Notes: generated by a model not told the origin, from the sequence alone. A DNA stretch of 64,000 bases from Psychrobacter namhaensis (GCF_016107545.1 NZ_JABASS010000004.1:62001-126000); one strand, 5' to 3'; counted from the first letter of the stretch, positions 9,297 through 21,116 are shown. Numbers and translations are program-made.

Positions 9297-11096
9297 TTAA
9301 CTATCCACTTGTAATACCGCTAAGAAGGCTTCTTGCGGGATTTCTACGTTCCCCACTTGCTTCATACGTTTCTTGCCCGCTTTTTGCTTAGACAATAGCT
9401 TTTTCTTACGTGAGACATCGCCACCATAACACTTGGCTAAAACATCTTTGCGCATGGCTTTGACCGTACTACGACCAATAATTTGGCTACCAATCGCTGC
9501 TTGAATGGCGACATCGAACATCTGACGCGGAATCAACTCTTTCATCTTGGTCACTAGCTGATTGCCACGGAAACGCGCTTGATCTTGGTGCACAATCATC
9601 GCTAGCGCATCCACTTTATCGCCATTAATCAAGACATCTACCTTGACCAGCTTATCAACTTGATAACGCTCAAAGTTATAATCTAGTGAGGCAAACCCAC
9701 GAGAGACCGACTTTAGACGGTCAAAGAAGTCCATGACCACTTCACCCATCGGAACATCAAAGATCACTTGGACTTGCTTGCCCATAAAGCGCATGTCTAC
9801 TTGTACACCGCGACGCTCGATACACAAGGTCATGACATTGCCCAAGTAGTCTTGCGGCACCAAAATCTGACAACGGGCAATCGGCTCGCGGAACTCTTCG
9901 ATATTATTAGGCTCAGGCAATCTCGATGGATTATCCACATAAATCACTTCGCCGTCTTTCTTTTCAATCTCATAGATCACTGAGGGTGCGGTGGTGATTA
10001 AATCCAAGTCATATTCACGCTCTAAGCGCTCTTGGATAATCTCCATATGCAGCATACCTAAGAAGCCACAACGAAAGCCAAAGCCCAACGCATCAGAGGT
10101 ATCCGGTTCAAAAAATAACGAAGCATCGTTAATCTGTAATTTCTGTAGTGCTTCACGGAATTTTTCGAAGTCATTGGCATCTACTGGGAACATACCTGCA
10201 TAGACTTGCGGGGTAATCTGTTTAAAACCAGGAATACGCTCGACATCAGGCGTTTTGGAATGAGTAATGGTATCACCAACTGGTGCGCCAGCAATATCTT
10301 TGATACCAGCGATAACAAAACCTACTTCACCTGCTTCTAAAATACCCGTGTCTAAGGGCTTTGGGGTAAACACACCGATAGAGCTGACTGGATGGGCATC
10401 GCCGGTCGATTTGATATAAATCTTATCGCCTTTTTTTACCGTTCCTTGGCGCACGCGTACTAAAGAGACCACGCCTAGATAACTATCAAACCATGAATCA
10501 ATAATTAGCGCTTGCAGGGGCGCGTCACGGTCGCCCGTTGGGGCTGGAATAAATTCGACCAGCGCTTCTAACAGCTTATCAACGCCCAAACCCGACTTGG
10601 CAGAGACTCGCGGCGCATCAACCGCGTCAATACCAATGATGTCTTCAATTTCTTGAATAACACGCTCAGGCTCGACTTGTGGCAAATCGATCTTATTTAA
10701 GACCGCCATGACCTCTAGACCCTGATCAACAGCCGTATAGCAGTTGGCCACCGACTGCGCTTCTACGCCTTGCGCGGCATCAACGACCAAAAGTGCGCCT
10801 TCACAAGCGGCTAATGAGCGCGACACTTCATAAGAGAAATCGACGTGTCCTGGGGTATCGATAAAGTTCAGCTGATAACGCTCACCATTAGGATGGTCAT
10901 AAAATAAAGTGACCGACTGCGCTTTGATAGTGATACCGCGCTCACGCTCAATATCCATGGAGTCAAGTACTTGCGCCTGCATCTCACGATCTTGCAAGGC
11001 ACCGCACATTTGAATAAAACGATCAGCAAGCGTCGACTTGCCATGATCAATGTGGGCAATGATTGAAAAGTTACGAATATTGGCTAATGCAGTCAC
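9297..11096 (-). CDS. lepA: Elongation factor 4 (LepA)
   Basis: LepA is a ribosomal GTPase affecting translation initiation and elongation fidelity. The 599-residue protein has the G1 motif AHIDHGKST (about 14-22), [18 protein letters not shown] and NKIDLPQ. Domain order matches EF-G without domain IV, ending in the LepA-specific C-terminal domain ([21 protein letters not shown], a basic segment) and [14 protein letters not shown]. It is the first gene of the operon continuing into lepB, the DUF4845 gene, rnc, era, recO and pdxJ. Full length, no anomalies. Confidence 0.98.
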   Translation of the reverse strand: MTALANIRNFSIIAHIDHGKSTLADRFIQMCGALQDREMQAQVLDSMDIERERGITIKAQSVTLFYDHPNGERYQLNFIDTPGHVDFSYEVSRSLAACEGALLVVDAAQGVEAQSVANCYTAVDQGLEVMAVLNKIDLPQVEPERVIQEIEDIIGIDAVDAPRVSAKSGLGVDKLLEALVEFIPAPTGDRDAPLQALIIDSWFDSYLGVVSLVRVRQGTVKKGDKIYIKSTGDAHPVSSIGVFTPKPLDTGILEAGEVGFVIAGIKDIAGAPVGDTITHSKTPDVERIPGFKQITPQVYAGMFPVDANDFEKFREALQKLQINDASLFFEPDTSDALGFGFRCGFLGMLHMEIIQERLEREYDLDLITTAPSVIYEIEKKDGEVIYVDNPSRLPEPNNIEEFREPIARCQILVPQDYLGNVMTLCIERRGVQVDMRFMGKQVQVIFDVPMGEVVMDFFDRLKSVSRGFASLDYNFERYQVDKLVKVDVLINGDKVDALAMIVHQDQARFRGNQLVTKMKELIPRQMFDVAIQAAIGSQIIGRSTVKAMRKDVLAKCYGGDVSRKKKLLSKQKAGKKRMKQVGNVEIPQEAFLAVLQVDS

Positions 11097-11292
11097 AAAG
11101 CGCCTACTAAATTAAGGGTGATAGAATAATAAAACTAAAGGCTATTCTAGCAGTTTTCCACTATAAAGTAAGGCGATTTTATTAGCAGTGAGGGGATTTA
11201 CCAATGAAGTAACCAAGGCTTGACTGTGGGCAGAGAGTATTTAACACATTAGTAACGCATAGCAACCATTGCGACACTCATTTATTTTAGGC

Positions 11293-11325
11293 AAAAAAAA
11301 ACCAATCACAAAGGATTGGCTTTTT
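11293..11325 (-). terminator. Terminator downstream of the tRNA gene
   Basis: Stem AAAAAGCCAATC / GATTGGTTTTTT with a short loop, followed by a run of T on the minus strand, 23 nt beyond the tRNA 3' end. The interval between this and the lepA start (11097-11292) shows no gene. Confidence 0.8.
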
Positions 11326-11348
11326 AAATACTGCAGTCTTACTATAAA

Positions 11349-11425
11349 TGGTGGCGATGAAGAGACTTGAACTCTTGACCTCACGATTATGAGTCATGCG
11401 CTCTAACCAGCTGAGCTACATCGCC
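11349..11425 (-). tRNA. tRNA-Met (CAT anticodon), elongator type
   Basis: A 77-nt cloverleaf can be folded on the minus strand: acceptor stem GGCGATG/CATCGCC, D-arm AGCTCAGCTGGTTAGAGC, anticodon arm CATGA-CTCATAA-TCGTG with anticodon CAT, and T-arm containing GTTCAAGTC. The 3' CCA is encoded. A CAT anticodon can be elongator Met, initiator Met or lysidine-modified Ile2. The G1-C72 pair rules against an initiator tRNA; the overall similarity to gamma-proteobacterial elongator Met favours Met over Ile2, but this is not proven. Confidence 0.93.
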
Positions 11426-11547
11426 ATTTAAGGATCGGTATTATGCCGATACAGGTGACAGTCGTCAACCCCTAGTTAGCATTTTTTGCAAAAAATATGA
11501 ATTTTATTCAAATTAAGCGCAAATATTCATATCACAAACAATAAAAA

Positions 11548-11930
<383 letters not shown>

Positions 11931-11936
11931 CGCGCT

Positions 11937-11945
11937 AGTATAGCA
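11937..11945 (-). promoter_or_regulatory. Extended -10 promoter of rnpB
   Basis: TGCTATACT on the minus strand is an extended -10 element (TGn followed by TATACT) about 7 nt before the predicted 5' end of the RNase P RNA. No good -35 hexamer is seen, as expected for an extended -10 promoter. Confidence 0.55.
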
Positions 11946-12037
11946 AACCTCACGCTTTGCTGGGAATCTCTTTTTGGTTTATTTTTAGTATACGTACGAA
12001 TGTATTAGAAAACGTATTAGAAACGCGTTAGAAAAAT

Positions 12038-12766
12038 TTAAATAAAATCTTTTGGCAAAGATAAGTCCATATCGTTCGAAGCATCATTCATCTGCTTAGC
12101 CAATGTCAACCACTGCGTCTTTGGATAATTCTGGTCTAAATAATTTTGTAAAAACTTCATGGTACTGGTGGCAATTTCAATGTCTGTATTAACATTAAAG
12201 TCGACATCATGAATATGGTTGTAGATGACGCTATGCACAGTGAGGCCGCGCGATTTTATGGCTTCCAAACTGAGTAACGTATGATTGATGCTGCCCAAAC
12301 GCCCTGAGGTGACCAAGATTACAGGATATCCTTGAGTCGCAATATAATCTAACGTTAATAAATCTTTGGTTATCGGTACCAGCAGCCCGCCTGCCCCTTC
12401 TAGCAGCACCATGTCATAATCCACTTGTAAGGCTTTGGTAGCGTGGGTAATCACCTCAGGGTGGACAACGTCGTTAGCAAGGACGGCAGATAAATGCGGT
12501 GAGGCGGGTTTCTCATAGCGATAAGGACAAGTGGTAAAATTCAGATCACACGGCTGTAGCTCAACCCCCATCAGTTCGCGATGGGTCACAATATCATCAG
12601 CAATGTTCATTGTGCCGTTATCTGGATTTATTGAAACGCCTGTTTGCACCAGCTTTTGCGTGATGACGTTCACGCCTTGCTGAGTGAGGGCTTTGGCAAG
12701 CATGCCTGTCGCATAGGTTTTGCCAATCTCGGTATCGATACCTGAAACAAATAAAACGCTCATCAT
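12038..12766 (-). CDS. bioD: Dethiobiotin synthetase
   Basis: BioD carboxylates 7,8-diaminopelargonate to dethiobiotin with ATP, the penultimate step of biotin synthesis. The protein of 242 residues starts MMSVLFVSGIDTEIGKTYAT, carrying the family P-loop (GIDTEIGKT), and has the substrate-binding element LLEGAGGLLVPI and VTSGRLGSINHTLLSLEA. The ATG at 12766 overlaps the bioA TGA as ATGA, implying translational coupling; a longer ORF from 12817 lies inside bioA and is not used. The last about 30 residues are Asn/Asp/Leu-rich. bioA-bioD form a two-gene operon; bioF, bioH, bioC and bioB are not in the window. Confidence 0.94.
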   Translation of the reverse strand: MMSVLFVSGIDTEIGKTYATGMLAKALTQQGVNVITQKLVQTGVSINPDNGTMNIADDIVTHRELMGVELQPCDLNFTTCPYRYEKPASPHLSAVLANDVVHPEVITHATKALQVDYDMVLLEGAGGLLVPITKDLLTLDYIATQGYPVILVTSGRLGSINHTLLSLEAIKSRGLTVHSVIYNHIHDVDFNVNTDIEIATSTMKFLQNYLDQNYPKTQWLTLAKQMNDASNDMDLSLPKDFI

Positions 12767-14070
12767 TGACCTTGCTTTGTTAAATATACGCGTATCACTT
12801 TTAGCAGGGCTTGGCATAAAGTCATCAGTTCATCATCAGTGATGACATACGGCGGCATAATATACACCAGTTTACCAAATGGTCTGACCCAAATACCGTG
12901 CTCAATCAATAAAGACTGAAACACGGGCATATCAACATCGGCTTCTAACTCGATAACGGCGACCGCACCAAGACAACGTACCTCAAAGACGCCCTCTAAA
13001 GTTGCAGCGACGCCAAGTTGTTGCTCCATAATGCGTTGCATATCGGCAGTACGTGCTTCGATGTCATAAGACGTAATCAAGTCAATCGACGCACAGGCGA
13101 CTGCACAGGCCAGTGGGTTGCCCATAAAAGTAGGGCCATGCATCAGCGCTGGATAGTCACTATTATGAATGGTATCGGCGATTTTTCGGGTACATAACGT
13201 GGCTGCAAAGGTCATGTAGCCGCCCGTCAGCGCTTTGCCAATGCTCATAATATCAGGACTGATACCAGCATGCTCACAGGCAAATAGTTTGCCACTACGG
13301 CCAAAGCCAGTGGCGATTTCGTCCGCAATTAACAGTACATCATGCTCATCGCACAGTTGACGCAGTAATTGCAAATACTCAGGGCTATAAAAACGCATGC
13401 CGCCTGCGCCTTGAATGATTGGCTCAATAATAAAACCCGCCAGCTGCGCGCCATACTCTACAAAGAACTGAGACAGTGCAGTGCGGTCCTCTACTGTCAA
13501 CGCGCGCTCAAACCCAAGTGGCGGCGCAGGGACAAAGTGTTGCATCGGCAACTGCTTACCATACAAGCTATGCATACCATTAATAGGATCGCAGATACTC
13601 ATCGCGTGCCATGTATCACCATAATAGCCTGAACGCGTCGAGGCAAACTGCTGCTTATTGGGACGATTGCCGGCTATTTGATATTGCAGCGCCATCTTTA
13701 GGGCAACTTCTACGGCGATGCTGCCACTATCGGCATAAAATATGGCGTCAAGTCCGGCAGGTACGATTGAGAGCAGTTTTTTACCCAAGTCTATAGCGGG
13801 CTGATGGGTCAAGCCACCAAACATCACATGCGCCATTTTGTCCAATTGCTCCGTAATGGCGGCATTCAGTTTTGGGTGGTTATAGCCATGCACGCTCGCC
13901 CACCATGATGACATCCCATCAATAAGGCGGGTGCCACCTTGGGTGACAATATGGATCCCATCGGCATGATCAATCACGATATTGGAATAGGTCGGTGGCA
14001 GGCTGGCGTATGGGTGCCAGAGATGCTGCTGGTCAAAGTCGCTCATTGACTGAAGTGTGTCTGTCGTCAT
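12763..14070 (-). CDS. bioA: Adenosylmethionine-8-amino-7-oxononanoate aminotransferase
   Basis: BioA transfers the amino group of S-adenosylmethionine to 7-keto-8-aminopelargonate (KAPA), giving diaminopelargonate. The 435-residue class III aminotransferase shows HLWHPYASL near the N-terminus, MSSWWASVHGYNHP (about 52-65, typical of BioA), YADSGSIAVEVALKMALQY, LLIADEIATGFGRSGKLFACEHAGI, and the PLP lysine in DIMSIGKALTGGY. HGPTFMGNPLACAVA follows. It precedes bioD with a 4-nt overlap. Upstream (14071-14269) there is a hairpin repeat but no recognised biotin operator; the BirA encoded at 36.9 kb also lacks a DNA-binding domain. Confidence 0.97.
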   Translation of the reverse strand: MTTDTLQSMSDFDQQHLWHPYASLPPTYSNIVIDHADGIHIVTQGGTRLIDGMSSWWASVHGYNHPKLNAAITEQLDKMAHVMFGGLTHQPAIDLGKKLLSIVPAGLDAIFYADSGSIAVEVALKMALQYQIAGNRPNKQQFASTRSGYYGDTWHAMSICDPINGMHSLYGKQLPMQHFVPAPPLGFERALTVEDRTALSQFFVEYGAQLAGFIIEPIIQGAGGMRFYSPEYLQLLRQLCDEHDVLLIADEIATGFGRSGKLFACEHAGISPDIMSIGKALTGGYMTFAATLCTRKIADTIHNSDYPALMHGPTFMGNPLACAVACASIDLITSYDIEARTADMQRIMEQQLGVAATLEGVFEVRCLGAVAVIELEADVDMPVFQSLLIEHGIWVRPFGKLVYIMPPYVITDDELMTLCQALLKVIRVYLTKQGQ

Positions 14071-14174
14071 CGTTTTGTCCCTAAAACACTTTTACATCAA
14101 CTTTTATATGTAGTCAGTTCTAAATCAAACCGATACGCTAATACCGCTGTGCTACTGGTGCAAATTTTTCTTAT

Positions 14175-14225
14175 GGGCTGTTCGCAAGCGTGACAGATAC
14201 TGCGTCAAATTTATCCCAGCAGCCC
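14175..14225. repeat. Hairpin repeat, copy 1
   Basis: Ends GGGCTG and CAGCAGCCC form an inverted repeat of about 50 bp upstream of bioA. Read on the minus strand it begins GGGCTGCTGGGATAAATTT, matching the start of the copy at 29255-29328 (GCTACTGGGATAAGTTT). It looks like a dispersed intergenic repeat family. Confidence 0.55.
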
Positions 14226-14269
14226 TGTATCGTTTTCATAGTGAGTCAACTACCTGTTTCTTTAGTAAC

Positions 14270-14566
<297 letters not shown>

Positions 14567-14601
14567 TTAACGGTGGTCGTCAGTATAATCAGCACATAAA
14601 T

Positions 14602-15162
<561 letters not shown>

Positions 15163-15364
15163 TCAAACTTAATACTTATCTGCTACATTTGTCCTAACAG
15201 CTGAGTTACATTTTTGCCAGAGGCTTTGCTACAATAGTGGGTTCGACTCATCCGTCTTATCATCCCTTTATACGGCAATGCTATTTATGGGGTTAGGGTG
15301 AGGAATCAGTAGGACTAGTCAGATAAGGTGCCTGTATTTTTTGGGCCGTCCTTATGGAGAAATT

Positions 15365-15841
15365 ATGTCAAAAAAATCAAAAAAGCCTGACAACCAAATT
15401 TGCGCCAACAAAAAAGCGCGTCATGAGTACTTCATTGAAGAAACGTTTGAGGCAGGGTTAGCATTACAAGGCTGGGAAGTCAAAGCCATTCGCGCAGGTA
15501 AGATGACGATTACCGAAGCGTATGTCATCTTTCGTAATAATGAAGCTTTCTTATTTGGCGCGCATATCCAGCCGCTGCTATCTAGCTCAACGCATGTAAG
15601 CCCAGACAGCATTCGGACGCGTAAGCTACTGCTTAATCGCCGCGAAATTGAAAAGCTCTTCGGTGCCGTCAATCAAAAAGGCTATGCTTGCGTGCCCTTA
15701 TCTTGCTATTGGAAAAACTCACTCGTGAAATGCCAAATTGGCTTGGCACTGGGTAAGAAACAGCACGACAAACGTAAAACGCTCAAAGACCGTGACTGGG
15801 AACGTGATAAGCAGCGCGGCTTTAAACAGCATTTAGGTTAA
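15365..15841 (+). CDS. smpB: SsrA-binding protein SmpB
   Basis: SmpB binds tmRNA and delivers it to stalled ribosomes for trans-translation. The 158-residue protein has the conserved core [44 protein letters not shown] and the basic C-terminal tail [19 protein letters not shown] that enters the decoding site. The ATG at 15365 follows GGAGA; an earlier in-frame start at 15341 would add eight residues. It is transcribed alone on the plus strand, ending at a strong terminator shared with the convergent rarD gene. The tmRNA gene itself was not found in the window. Confidence 0.96.
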   Translation: MSKKSKKPDNQICANKKARHEYFIEETFEAGLALQGWEVKAIRAGKMTITEAYVIFRNNEAFLFGAHIQPLLSSSTHVSPDSIRTRKLLLNRREIEKLFGAVNQKGYACVPLSCYWKNSLVKCQIGLALGKKQHDKRKTLKDRDWERDKQRGFKQHLG

Positions 15842-15874
15842 ATGATGGGTTAAAAAACCTTTAAATGTGCCATG

Positions 15875-15915
15875 AAAAAAGGACGATTCACTATTCATTT
15901 GAATCGTCCTTTTTT
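15875..15915 (+). terminator. Bidirectional terminator between smpB and rarD
   Basis: A 15-bp perfect stem AAAAAAGGACGATTC / GAATCGTCCTTTTTT with an 11-nt loop. A and T tracts on both sides allow termination of smpB (plus) and rarD (minus), which converge here. Confidence 0.92.
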
Positions 15916-15942
15916 ATTGCCAAATCGGTGCTATTCAAGGCT

Positions 15943-16956
15943 TTACACCGTTTTAACCATTTTTCTCATGTGCATTCCTTTATGAACACCGCGCAATTGA
16001 CGCACACCGTGAGCAATCAAACAGGCAATGCCCAGCCAGATCAACCCGTAACTATAAACCATCGCTGATTCAAACGGGTTGCCCAATACGGTTATTGCCA
16101 AAATAAATAACAGCGCTGGCTCTAAATAACTCATCATACCGTAAACGTTCACTGGCAGCATCTGGCTGGCATCCACGTTGGTTTTCATGGCTAAGACACT
16201 GAGCACGCCCAATCCCATGAGCATCACAATAAAAAATCCCGACCCCGTCACGACCATCACACTGCTGGGTGCAAAAAGGAATAAATAAGCCACGGCAAAT
16301 GGCGCAAAAACCGTCAAATCAACCAGCAATCCAGTCACGGCACCGATACCTTGTAGCCTACGAAGAATATAATAAATAGGATAGGTGCCACATACCCACA
16401 GTGTGGCCCAAGAGACGCTTTGCGTGCGTACAATCTCACTACCCACTCCTAACGCTGCAAATGCAACGGCAAGCCACTGTAAACGGCTCAATTTTTCACC
16501 AAAAAAAACACAACCAAACACCACCATCATCAGGGGGAATAGAAAATAACCCATCGCCGTTTGCACGCCTTGACCATTGACGGGCGCCCACATAAACAAC
16601 CAAAATTGGCTCAAGAATATCGGCGTTGGCAAAAGCAGCCATGCCCCCTGCTTTACCGTGCGCAAGGCTTTTAACTTATCAACGTGTTGACCCAAGCCAC
16701 CATTAATAAGCAAATAGCCCATGAGTACCGCCCACATCGCCAGCATACGCCAGATAAATACTTGCGTGCCTGACAAGGGCGCTAAAAAACTGCTATACGC
16801 GTAAAGCACGCCAAACAATACGTTTGACAATACCGCTAGGCCCACACCCAACATCAATGTGCGTTGCTGCGCGCTCCCCGTTGTCCAAATCGCTGGCAAA
16901 GGCAAGCGTGACATCGTGGTGGCATTAAATACATTAGCTAGTGTTGAATTGGACAT
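15943..16956 (-). CDS. rarD: EamA family transporter, RarD type
   Basis: Inner-membrane drug/metabolite transporter superfamily protein of 337 residues with about ten hydrophobic helices. The first helix (GVGLAVLSNVLFGVLYAYSS) is followed by TQVFIWRMLAMW, the conserved RarD segment in which the Arg follows a Trp, and QFWLFMWAPVNGQGVQTAMGYFLFPL, also characteristic of RarD (W-x-V-N-x-G...S-LGYF in E. coli). A 35-residue polar N-terminus precedes the first helix. Substrate is not known; E. coli RarD is linked to chloramphenicol sensitivity only by name. It diverges from an Lrp-type regulator gene across a 234-bp AT-rich gap, so regulation by that protein is a reasonable guess. Confidence 0.8.
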   Translation of the reverse strand: MSNSTLANVFNATTMSRLPLPAIWTTGSAQQRTLMLGVGLAVLSNVLFGVLYAYSSFLAPLSGTQVFIWRMLAMWAVLMGYLLINGGLGQHVDKLKALRTVKQGAWLLLPTPIFLSQFWLFMWAPVNGQGVQTAMGYFLFPLMMVVFGCVFFGEKLSRLQWLAVAFAALGVGSEIVRTQSVSWATLWVCGTYPIYYILRRLQGIGAVTGLLVDLTVFAPFAVAYLFLFAPSSVMVVTGSGFFIVMLMGLGVLSVLAMKTNVDASQMLPVNVYGMMSYLEPALLFILAITVLGNPFESAMVYSYGLIWLGIACLIAHGVRQLRGVHKGMHMRKMVKTV

Positions 16957-17190
16957 ATAAGCACCATAGTGTTGAGTAACGGTTAAAAATCAGCGGTTAT
17001 TTTTTATAGCGATGCGTTGTTTGTTATGGTCTATTCTACTGAAGCGCTAAGATATAATTTCTCTATATATCATTAATATTGGTTAAAATTATTAATTTAT
17101 CTTCTATAACTGAATTATTTATCATTTTTTAATTTATAATGATAATTACTATCAACATATCTAACCAGCACGTTTCTTTGAGGGAAACCT

Positions 17191-17658
17191 ATGAGCCAAC
17201 ATCTAGATGACATCGACAAAGCCATTTTAAACTTGCTACAGGATGACGCGACACTACCGCTAAAAGCCGTGGCAGAACGGGTTCACATCTCTATCGCAAC
17301 GGCTCAGCGCCGTATTCAGGCCCTGTTAAATAATGGGGTCATTACCAAGCAAGTCGCGATCGTCGATCCCAATAAGGTCGGTTACGGACTGACGGCAGTG
17401 GTCATGATCGAGATGGAGCGCTCCAATACGTCGATGCAACATCGGTTTGAGCGCTTGATGGATGCCCAATCGCAAGTGATGAGCTGTTATGAAGTATCGG
17501 GCGATTTTGATTTTATGTTGATGGTCAACGCCAAAAACATGAGCGACTATCATCAGTTCACCCGCAGCTTGTTAACGTATGAAAACAACGTCCGCAATTT
17601 TAAAAGTCAGTTTGTGATGAACTTTACCAAGAGTGGCACAAAGATTGTGTTGGATTAG
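17191..17658 (+). CDS. Lrp/AsnC family transcriptional regulator
   Basis: DNA-binding regulator of 155 residues. Residues about 4-60 are the winged helix-turn-helix (LDDIDKAILNLLQDDATLPL, VHISIATAQRRIQALLNNGVI), followed by the RAM ligand-binding domain (VGYGLTAVVMIEME, VMSCYEVSGDFDFMLMVNAK, NVRNFKSQFVMNFTK). Members respond to amino acids and often control the neighbouring transporter gene. Here the divergent neighbour is the RarD-type exporter. The ATG is preceded by GAGGGAAACC, a good ribosome site. Ligand unknown. Confidence 0.92.
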   Translation: MSQHLDDIDKAILNLLQDDATLPLKAVAERVHISIATAQRRIQALLNNGVITKQVAIVDPNKVGYGLTAVVMIEMERSNTSMQHRFERLMDAQSQVMSCYEVSGDFDFMLMVNAKNMSDYHQFTRSLLTYENNVRNFKSQFVMNFTKSGTKIVLD

Positions 17659-17889
17659 ACGATGCCGTTGGATTAAACCTATCTACCAGTTTTACTGTCA
17701 CCGTCTTAGCACTCAAAAACCATAACCGTACTCTTGTAGATTATCTTACGCTATCAATAACTTATCCCTGCCTGAGTCGAATTCATGTTAAAATGAGCGC
17801 TTTTAAATTAGCCATTAATCCCAGCATTAACCCAATCGTTAATGTCGGCTATATTTTTAGTACATTTTTTCTAATCAACAGGTCCGCCC

Positions 17890-20334
17890 ATGTCTGCCGA
17901 TACCATTGCCCGCACCGCCTTTAAACAAGGCACCAAACCTCTTTATGACTACGACAAACATTGGGCGAGCTGCTACGAGCCTGCGCCTTATCTGCCCATG
18001 AGCCGCAAAGAGATGGACGATTTGGGCTGGGACGCCTGCGATGTCATCATCATCTCAGGCGATGCTTATGTCGATCACCCAAGCTTTGGCATGGCCATCA
18101 TTGGTCGCCTACTAGAGTCGCAAGGCTTCCGCGTGGGTATCATTGCCCAGCCCGACTGGAAGAGCAAAGACGCTTTTATGGAACTTGGCAAACCTGTCTA
18201 TGCTTATGGCGTGACCGCAGGCAACATGGACAGTATGATCAACCGCTATACCGCTGATCGCAAGATTCGTAGCGATGATGCCTACTCTCCTGGCAACGTG
18301 GCCAATAAACGTCCTGACCGTGCGGCTATCGTCTACAGCCAGCGCTGCCGTGAAGCCTACCCTGATGTGCCCATTATCTTGGGCGGTATCGAGGGTAGCT
18401 TACGCCGTATTGCGCATTATGATTACTGGTCGGACAAAGTCCGTCGTAGTATCTTGATGGACGCCCGTGCTGATGTTTTGTTATATGGTAACGCTGAACG
18501 TGCCATCGTCGATGTGGTACATGGCCTATCAAAAGGCTATACCTTTGAACAAATGAGCAAACTGCGCGGTACTGCGTATCTGTTGACCCCGACACGCCGC
18601 CATTGGCAAGAAGATATGACCGAAGTCGCGAGCAATGATGTCGATACCGTTGGCCGCGTTGACCCAATTATCAATCCCTATGTGATGACAGAAGACGTCG
18701 ATCAATGCTCCATTGAACAAGACAAGACAAGCGACTCACCGGTTGGGCAGTCGATGTCTGCGCAGTATCAGGGCTTTGTCGCAGAGCCTGTGACCAATAA
18801 AGTCATCAACGCTCATCAAGTGGACGAAGAGACGCAGGTGGTACAAATGCGCGGCTTTAATAAGCCGATGACGGCGCGTAAGCACAAACTTAAGATGCCA
18901 CCACGTGAGCAAACGGTGATTCGTCTACCTGACTACGAGCACGTCAAATCTGACCCCGTACTGTATGCGCATGCTAGCCGTATCTTGCATCTTGAGACCA
19001 ATCCGGGTAACGCTCGTGCGCTCGTGCAACGTCACAGCAGCGGTGCTGGTAACTCACATACCTCCATCGATGTTTGGCTAAATCCACCACCGATTCCACT
19101 CTCGACAGAAGAGATGGATTATGTGTTTGACTTGCCTTATGCCCGCTTGCCGCATCCAAGTTATGGCGATGCGCGCATCCCTGCTTATGACATGATTAAA
19201 TTTTCGGTCAATATCATGCGCGGCTGTTTTGGCGGTTGTACCTTCTGCTCGATCACTGAGCACGAAGGACGCATTATCCAAAACCGCTCAGAAGACTCAA
19301 TCTTGCGTGAAGTGGAAGCCATTCGCGATACCGCGCCAAACTTCACTGGCGTGATCTCTGATCTTGGTGGCCCCACGGCCAATATGTACCGTCTAAACTG
19401 TAAAGACGAGACCATTGAAAAGAACTGCCGTAAGCCCTCTTGTGTCTACCCTGACGTCTGCGAAAACCTGATTACCGACCACAGCAATTTGACCAAGCTG
19501 TATCGCAAAGCGCGTGACATTAAGGGCGTGAAAAAGATCCTGATTGCCTCAGGTTTACGTTATGATTTGGCGGTCAAAGATCCTGAATACGTGAAAGAAT
19601 TGGTCAGCCATCACGTTGGCGGTTATCTAAAAATTGCGCCTGAACATTCAGAAGAAAACGTCTTATCAAAAATGATGAAACCTGGCATGGGCAGTTATGA
19701 TAAATTCAAAGCCATGTTTGAGCAGTACAGCCAAGAGGCAGGTAAAGAGCAATATCTGATTCCTTACTTTATCGCCGCCCATCCGGGTACCAAAGATGAA
19801 GACATGATGAATCTCGCCCTTTGGCTCAAAAGCCACGGCTACCGCGCCGACCAAGTGCAGGCCTTCTATCCTAGCCCGATGGCGACGGCGACCACCATGT
19901 ATCACACCCATAAAGACCCCCTACATAAAATCAGCCGTAGTGAAGGTGATATGGACATCGTCAAGTCTGGTAAACAGCGTAAACTGCACAAAGCGTTCTT
20001 GCGCTATCATGATCCAAAAAACTGGGTCATGCTGCGTAAAGCACTACAAGACATGGGACGCAGTGATTTGATTGGCAAAAACCGTGGCTGCTTGATTCCA
20101 CCATTTAACGCCAGTTTGGAAGGCCGCGATGCCGCGCAAGACAGCTATCAATCAGCGCGCAAAAAGAACAGCCGTCTCGGCAATGACTCGGTCAAACGTA
20201 GTAATAACTCAGCTACCAATAATGCGTCGAACAACACGGGCAAAAATACTGCTAGTAAAAATACCAAAAAGCGCGTGAGTAAAGGTAACTTCCAGACTCA
20301 GCACACAGGTCTACCACCGCGTAAAACCAAGTAG
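17890..20334 (+). CDS. ygiQ: YgiQ family radical SAM protein
   Basis: UPF0313/YgiQ radical SAM protein, 814 residues. Order: N-terminal YgiQ domain ([35 protein letters not shown]), a charged variable insertion at about 255-330, then the radical SAM domain with the cluster motif CFGGCTFC (spaced CxxxCxxC) followed by [11 protein letters not shown]. Further on are [12 protein letters not shown], a Cys-rich element [22 protein letters not shown] and [12 protein letters not shown], then HPGTKDEDM and the DUF3362 C-terminal region ([17 protein letters not shown]). The last 60 residues are Asn/Ser/Lys-rich and probably disordered. The substrate is unknown for the family. It is monocistronic with a strong terminator. 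Confidence 0.94.
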   Translation: MSADTIARTAFKQGTKPLYDYDKHWASCYEPAPYLPMSRKEMDDLGWDACDVIIISGDAYVDHPSFGMAIIGRLLESQGFRVGIIAQPDWKSKDAFMELGKPVYAYGVTAGNMDSMINRYTADRKIRSDDAYSPGNVANKRPDRAAIVYSQRCREAYPDVPIILGGIEGSLRRIAHYDYWSDKVRRSILMDARADVLLYGNAERAIVDVVHGLSKGYTFEQMSKLRGTAYLLTPTRRHWQEDMTEVASNDVDTVGRVDPIINPYVMTEDVDQCSIEQDKTSDSPVGQSMSAQYQGFVAEPVTNKVINAHQVDEETQVVQMRGFNKPMTARKHKLKMPPREQTVIRLPDYEHVKSDPVLYAHASRILHLETNPGNARALVQRHSSGAGNSHTSIDVWLNPPPIPLSTEEMDYVFDLPYARLPHPSYGDARIPAYDMIKFSVNIMRGCFGGCTFCSITEHEGRIIQNRSEDSILREVEAIRDTAPNFTGVISDLGGPTANMYRLNCKDETIEKNCRKPSCVYPDVCENLITDHSNLTKLYRKARDIKGVKKILIASGLRYDLAVKDPEYVKELVSHHVGGYLKIAPEHSEENVLSKMMKPGMGSYDKFKAMFEQYSQEAGKEQYLIPYFIAAHPGTKDEDMMNLALWLKSHGYRADQVQAFYPSPMATATTMYHTHKDPLHKISRSEGDMDIVKSGKQRKLHKAFLRYHDPKNWVMLRKALQDMGRSDLIGKNRGCLIPPFNASLEGRDAAQDSYQSARKKNSRLGNDSVKRSNNSATNNASNNTGKNTASKNTKKRVSKGNFQTQHTGLPPRKTK

Positions 20335-20359
20335 TAATAACGTCTGAATCTCGCTCCAT

Positions 20360-20398
20360 AAAAAGCGCCTATCGGCTAACAACCGATAGGCGCTTTTT
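20360..20398 (+). terminator. Terminator of ygiQ
   Basis: A 16-bp perfect stem AAAAAGCGCCTATCGG / CCGATAGGCGCTTTTT with a 7-nt loop, 25 nt after the ygiQ stop. Confidence 0.95.
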
Positions 20399-20620
20399 AT
20401 TTGCATGGGTTTATTTGCCCACTTTATTATTCAAATTTGGCTGTCTCCTATAATACCTTAAATATAACGTTACATTACTCAGAGGTTAAATAACCCCGCG
20501 AACACGTAACAAACAATTTCTAACATTCTCCAACAATCGTATTCGTTACTATATGCGCTATATGCTTAACGCATTGTTAAAAACAAATACACTATAGTTT
20601 TGCTATCTTTGGAGAAAGCC

Positions 20621-21034
20621 ATGAAGACGTTAACGAAAATTGCGACCGCCTTACCTGCCCTTGCCCTACTAAGCGCTTGCGCAACTACCGCCCCTACGGC
20701 ACCAAACGGATCAGACACGCCTGCCTCAGAAAGCGTCACTGATGCCGCGTATGATCGTATGGCACCTGCCCCTTATACTTGTACTGACGACAGCAAAATC
20801 ATGGCAAAACAATCCATCAATAAAAAACAAGTCATGCTAAACGCAACCTTACCTAAAGTGAAATGGACAGAGCAGCCCATTATTTTAAACGGGGAAGTAC
20901 AAGGTGATGTAGCAAGCTATGTCAACGACTCAAACCCAGAGGCGGTCTACGCATGGCACATGAAAGGTGACAAAGGCATCTTTGCCATCAAATGGGCAAA
21001 TGGTAAAGAGTACCAAGTAAACTGCCAAATTTAG
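20621..21034 (+). CDS. Small lipoprotein, possibly MliC-like
   Basis: Predicted outer or inner membrane lipoprotein of 137 residues. The ATG at 20621 follows GGAGAAAGCC and begins a type II signal peptide MKTLTKIATALPALALLSAC with lipobox LSAC (Cys20). A Thr/Ala/Pro linker leads to a compact domain of about 85 residues beginning PYTCTDDSKI and ending KEYQVNCQI, with one Cys near each end that could form a disulphide. This layout resembles MliC-type C-type lysozyme inhibitors, which start Y-x-C-x-D/G and end in a Cys, but the similarity is loose and I would not transfer the function. It has its own terminator. Confidence 0.75.
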   Translation: MKTLTKIATALPALALLSACATTAPTAPNGSDTPASESVTDAAYDRMAPAPYTCTDDSKIMAKQSINKKQVMLNATLPKVKWTEQPIILNGEVQGDVASYVNDSNPEAVYAWHMKGDKGIFAIKWANGKEYQVNCQI

Positions 21035-21086
21035 TAAACCAATCATCAGTAAACTAATAATTGGTAAAGAAGCACCATCAATATAA

Positions 21087-21116
21087 AGCAGCCATCATAG
21101 AATGGCTGTTTTTTTA
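21087..21116 (+). terminator. Terminator of the small lipoprotein gene
   Basis: Stem CAGCCAT / ATGGCTG followed by T7, about 55 nt past the stop codon. Confidence 0.8.
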
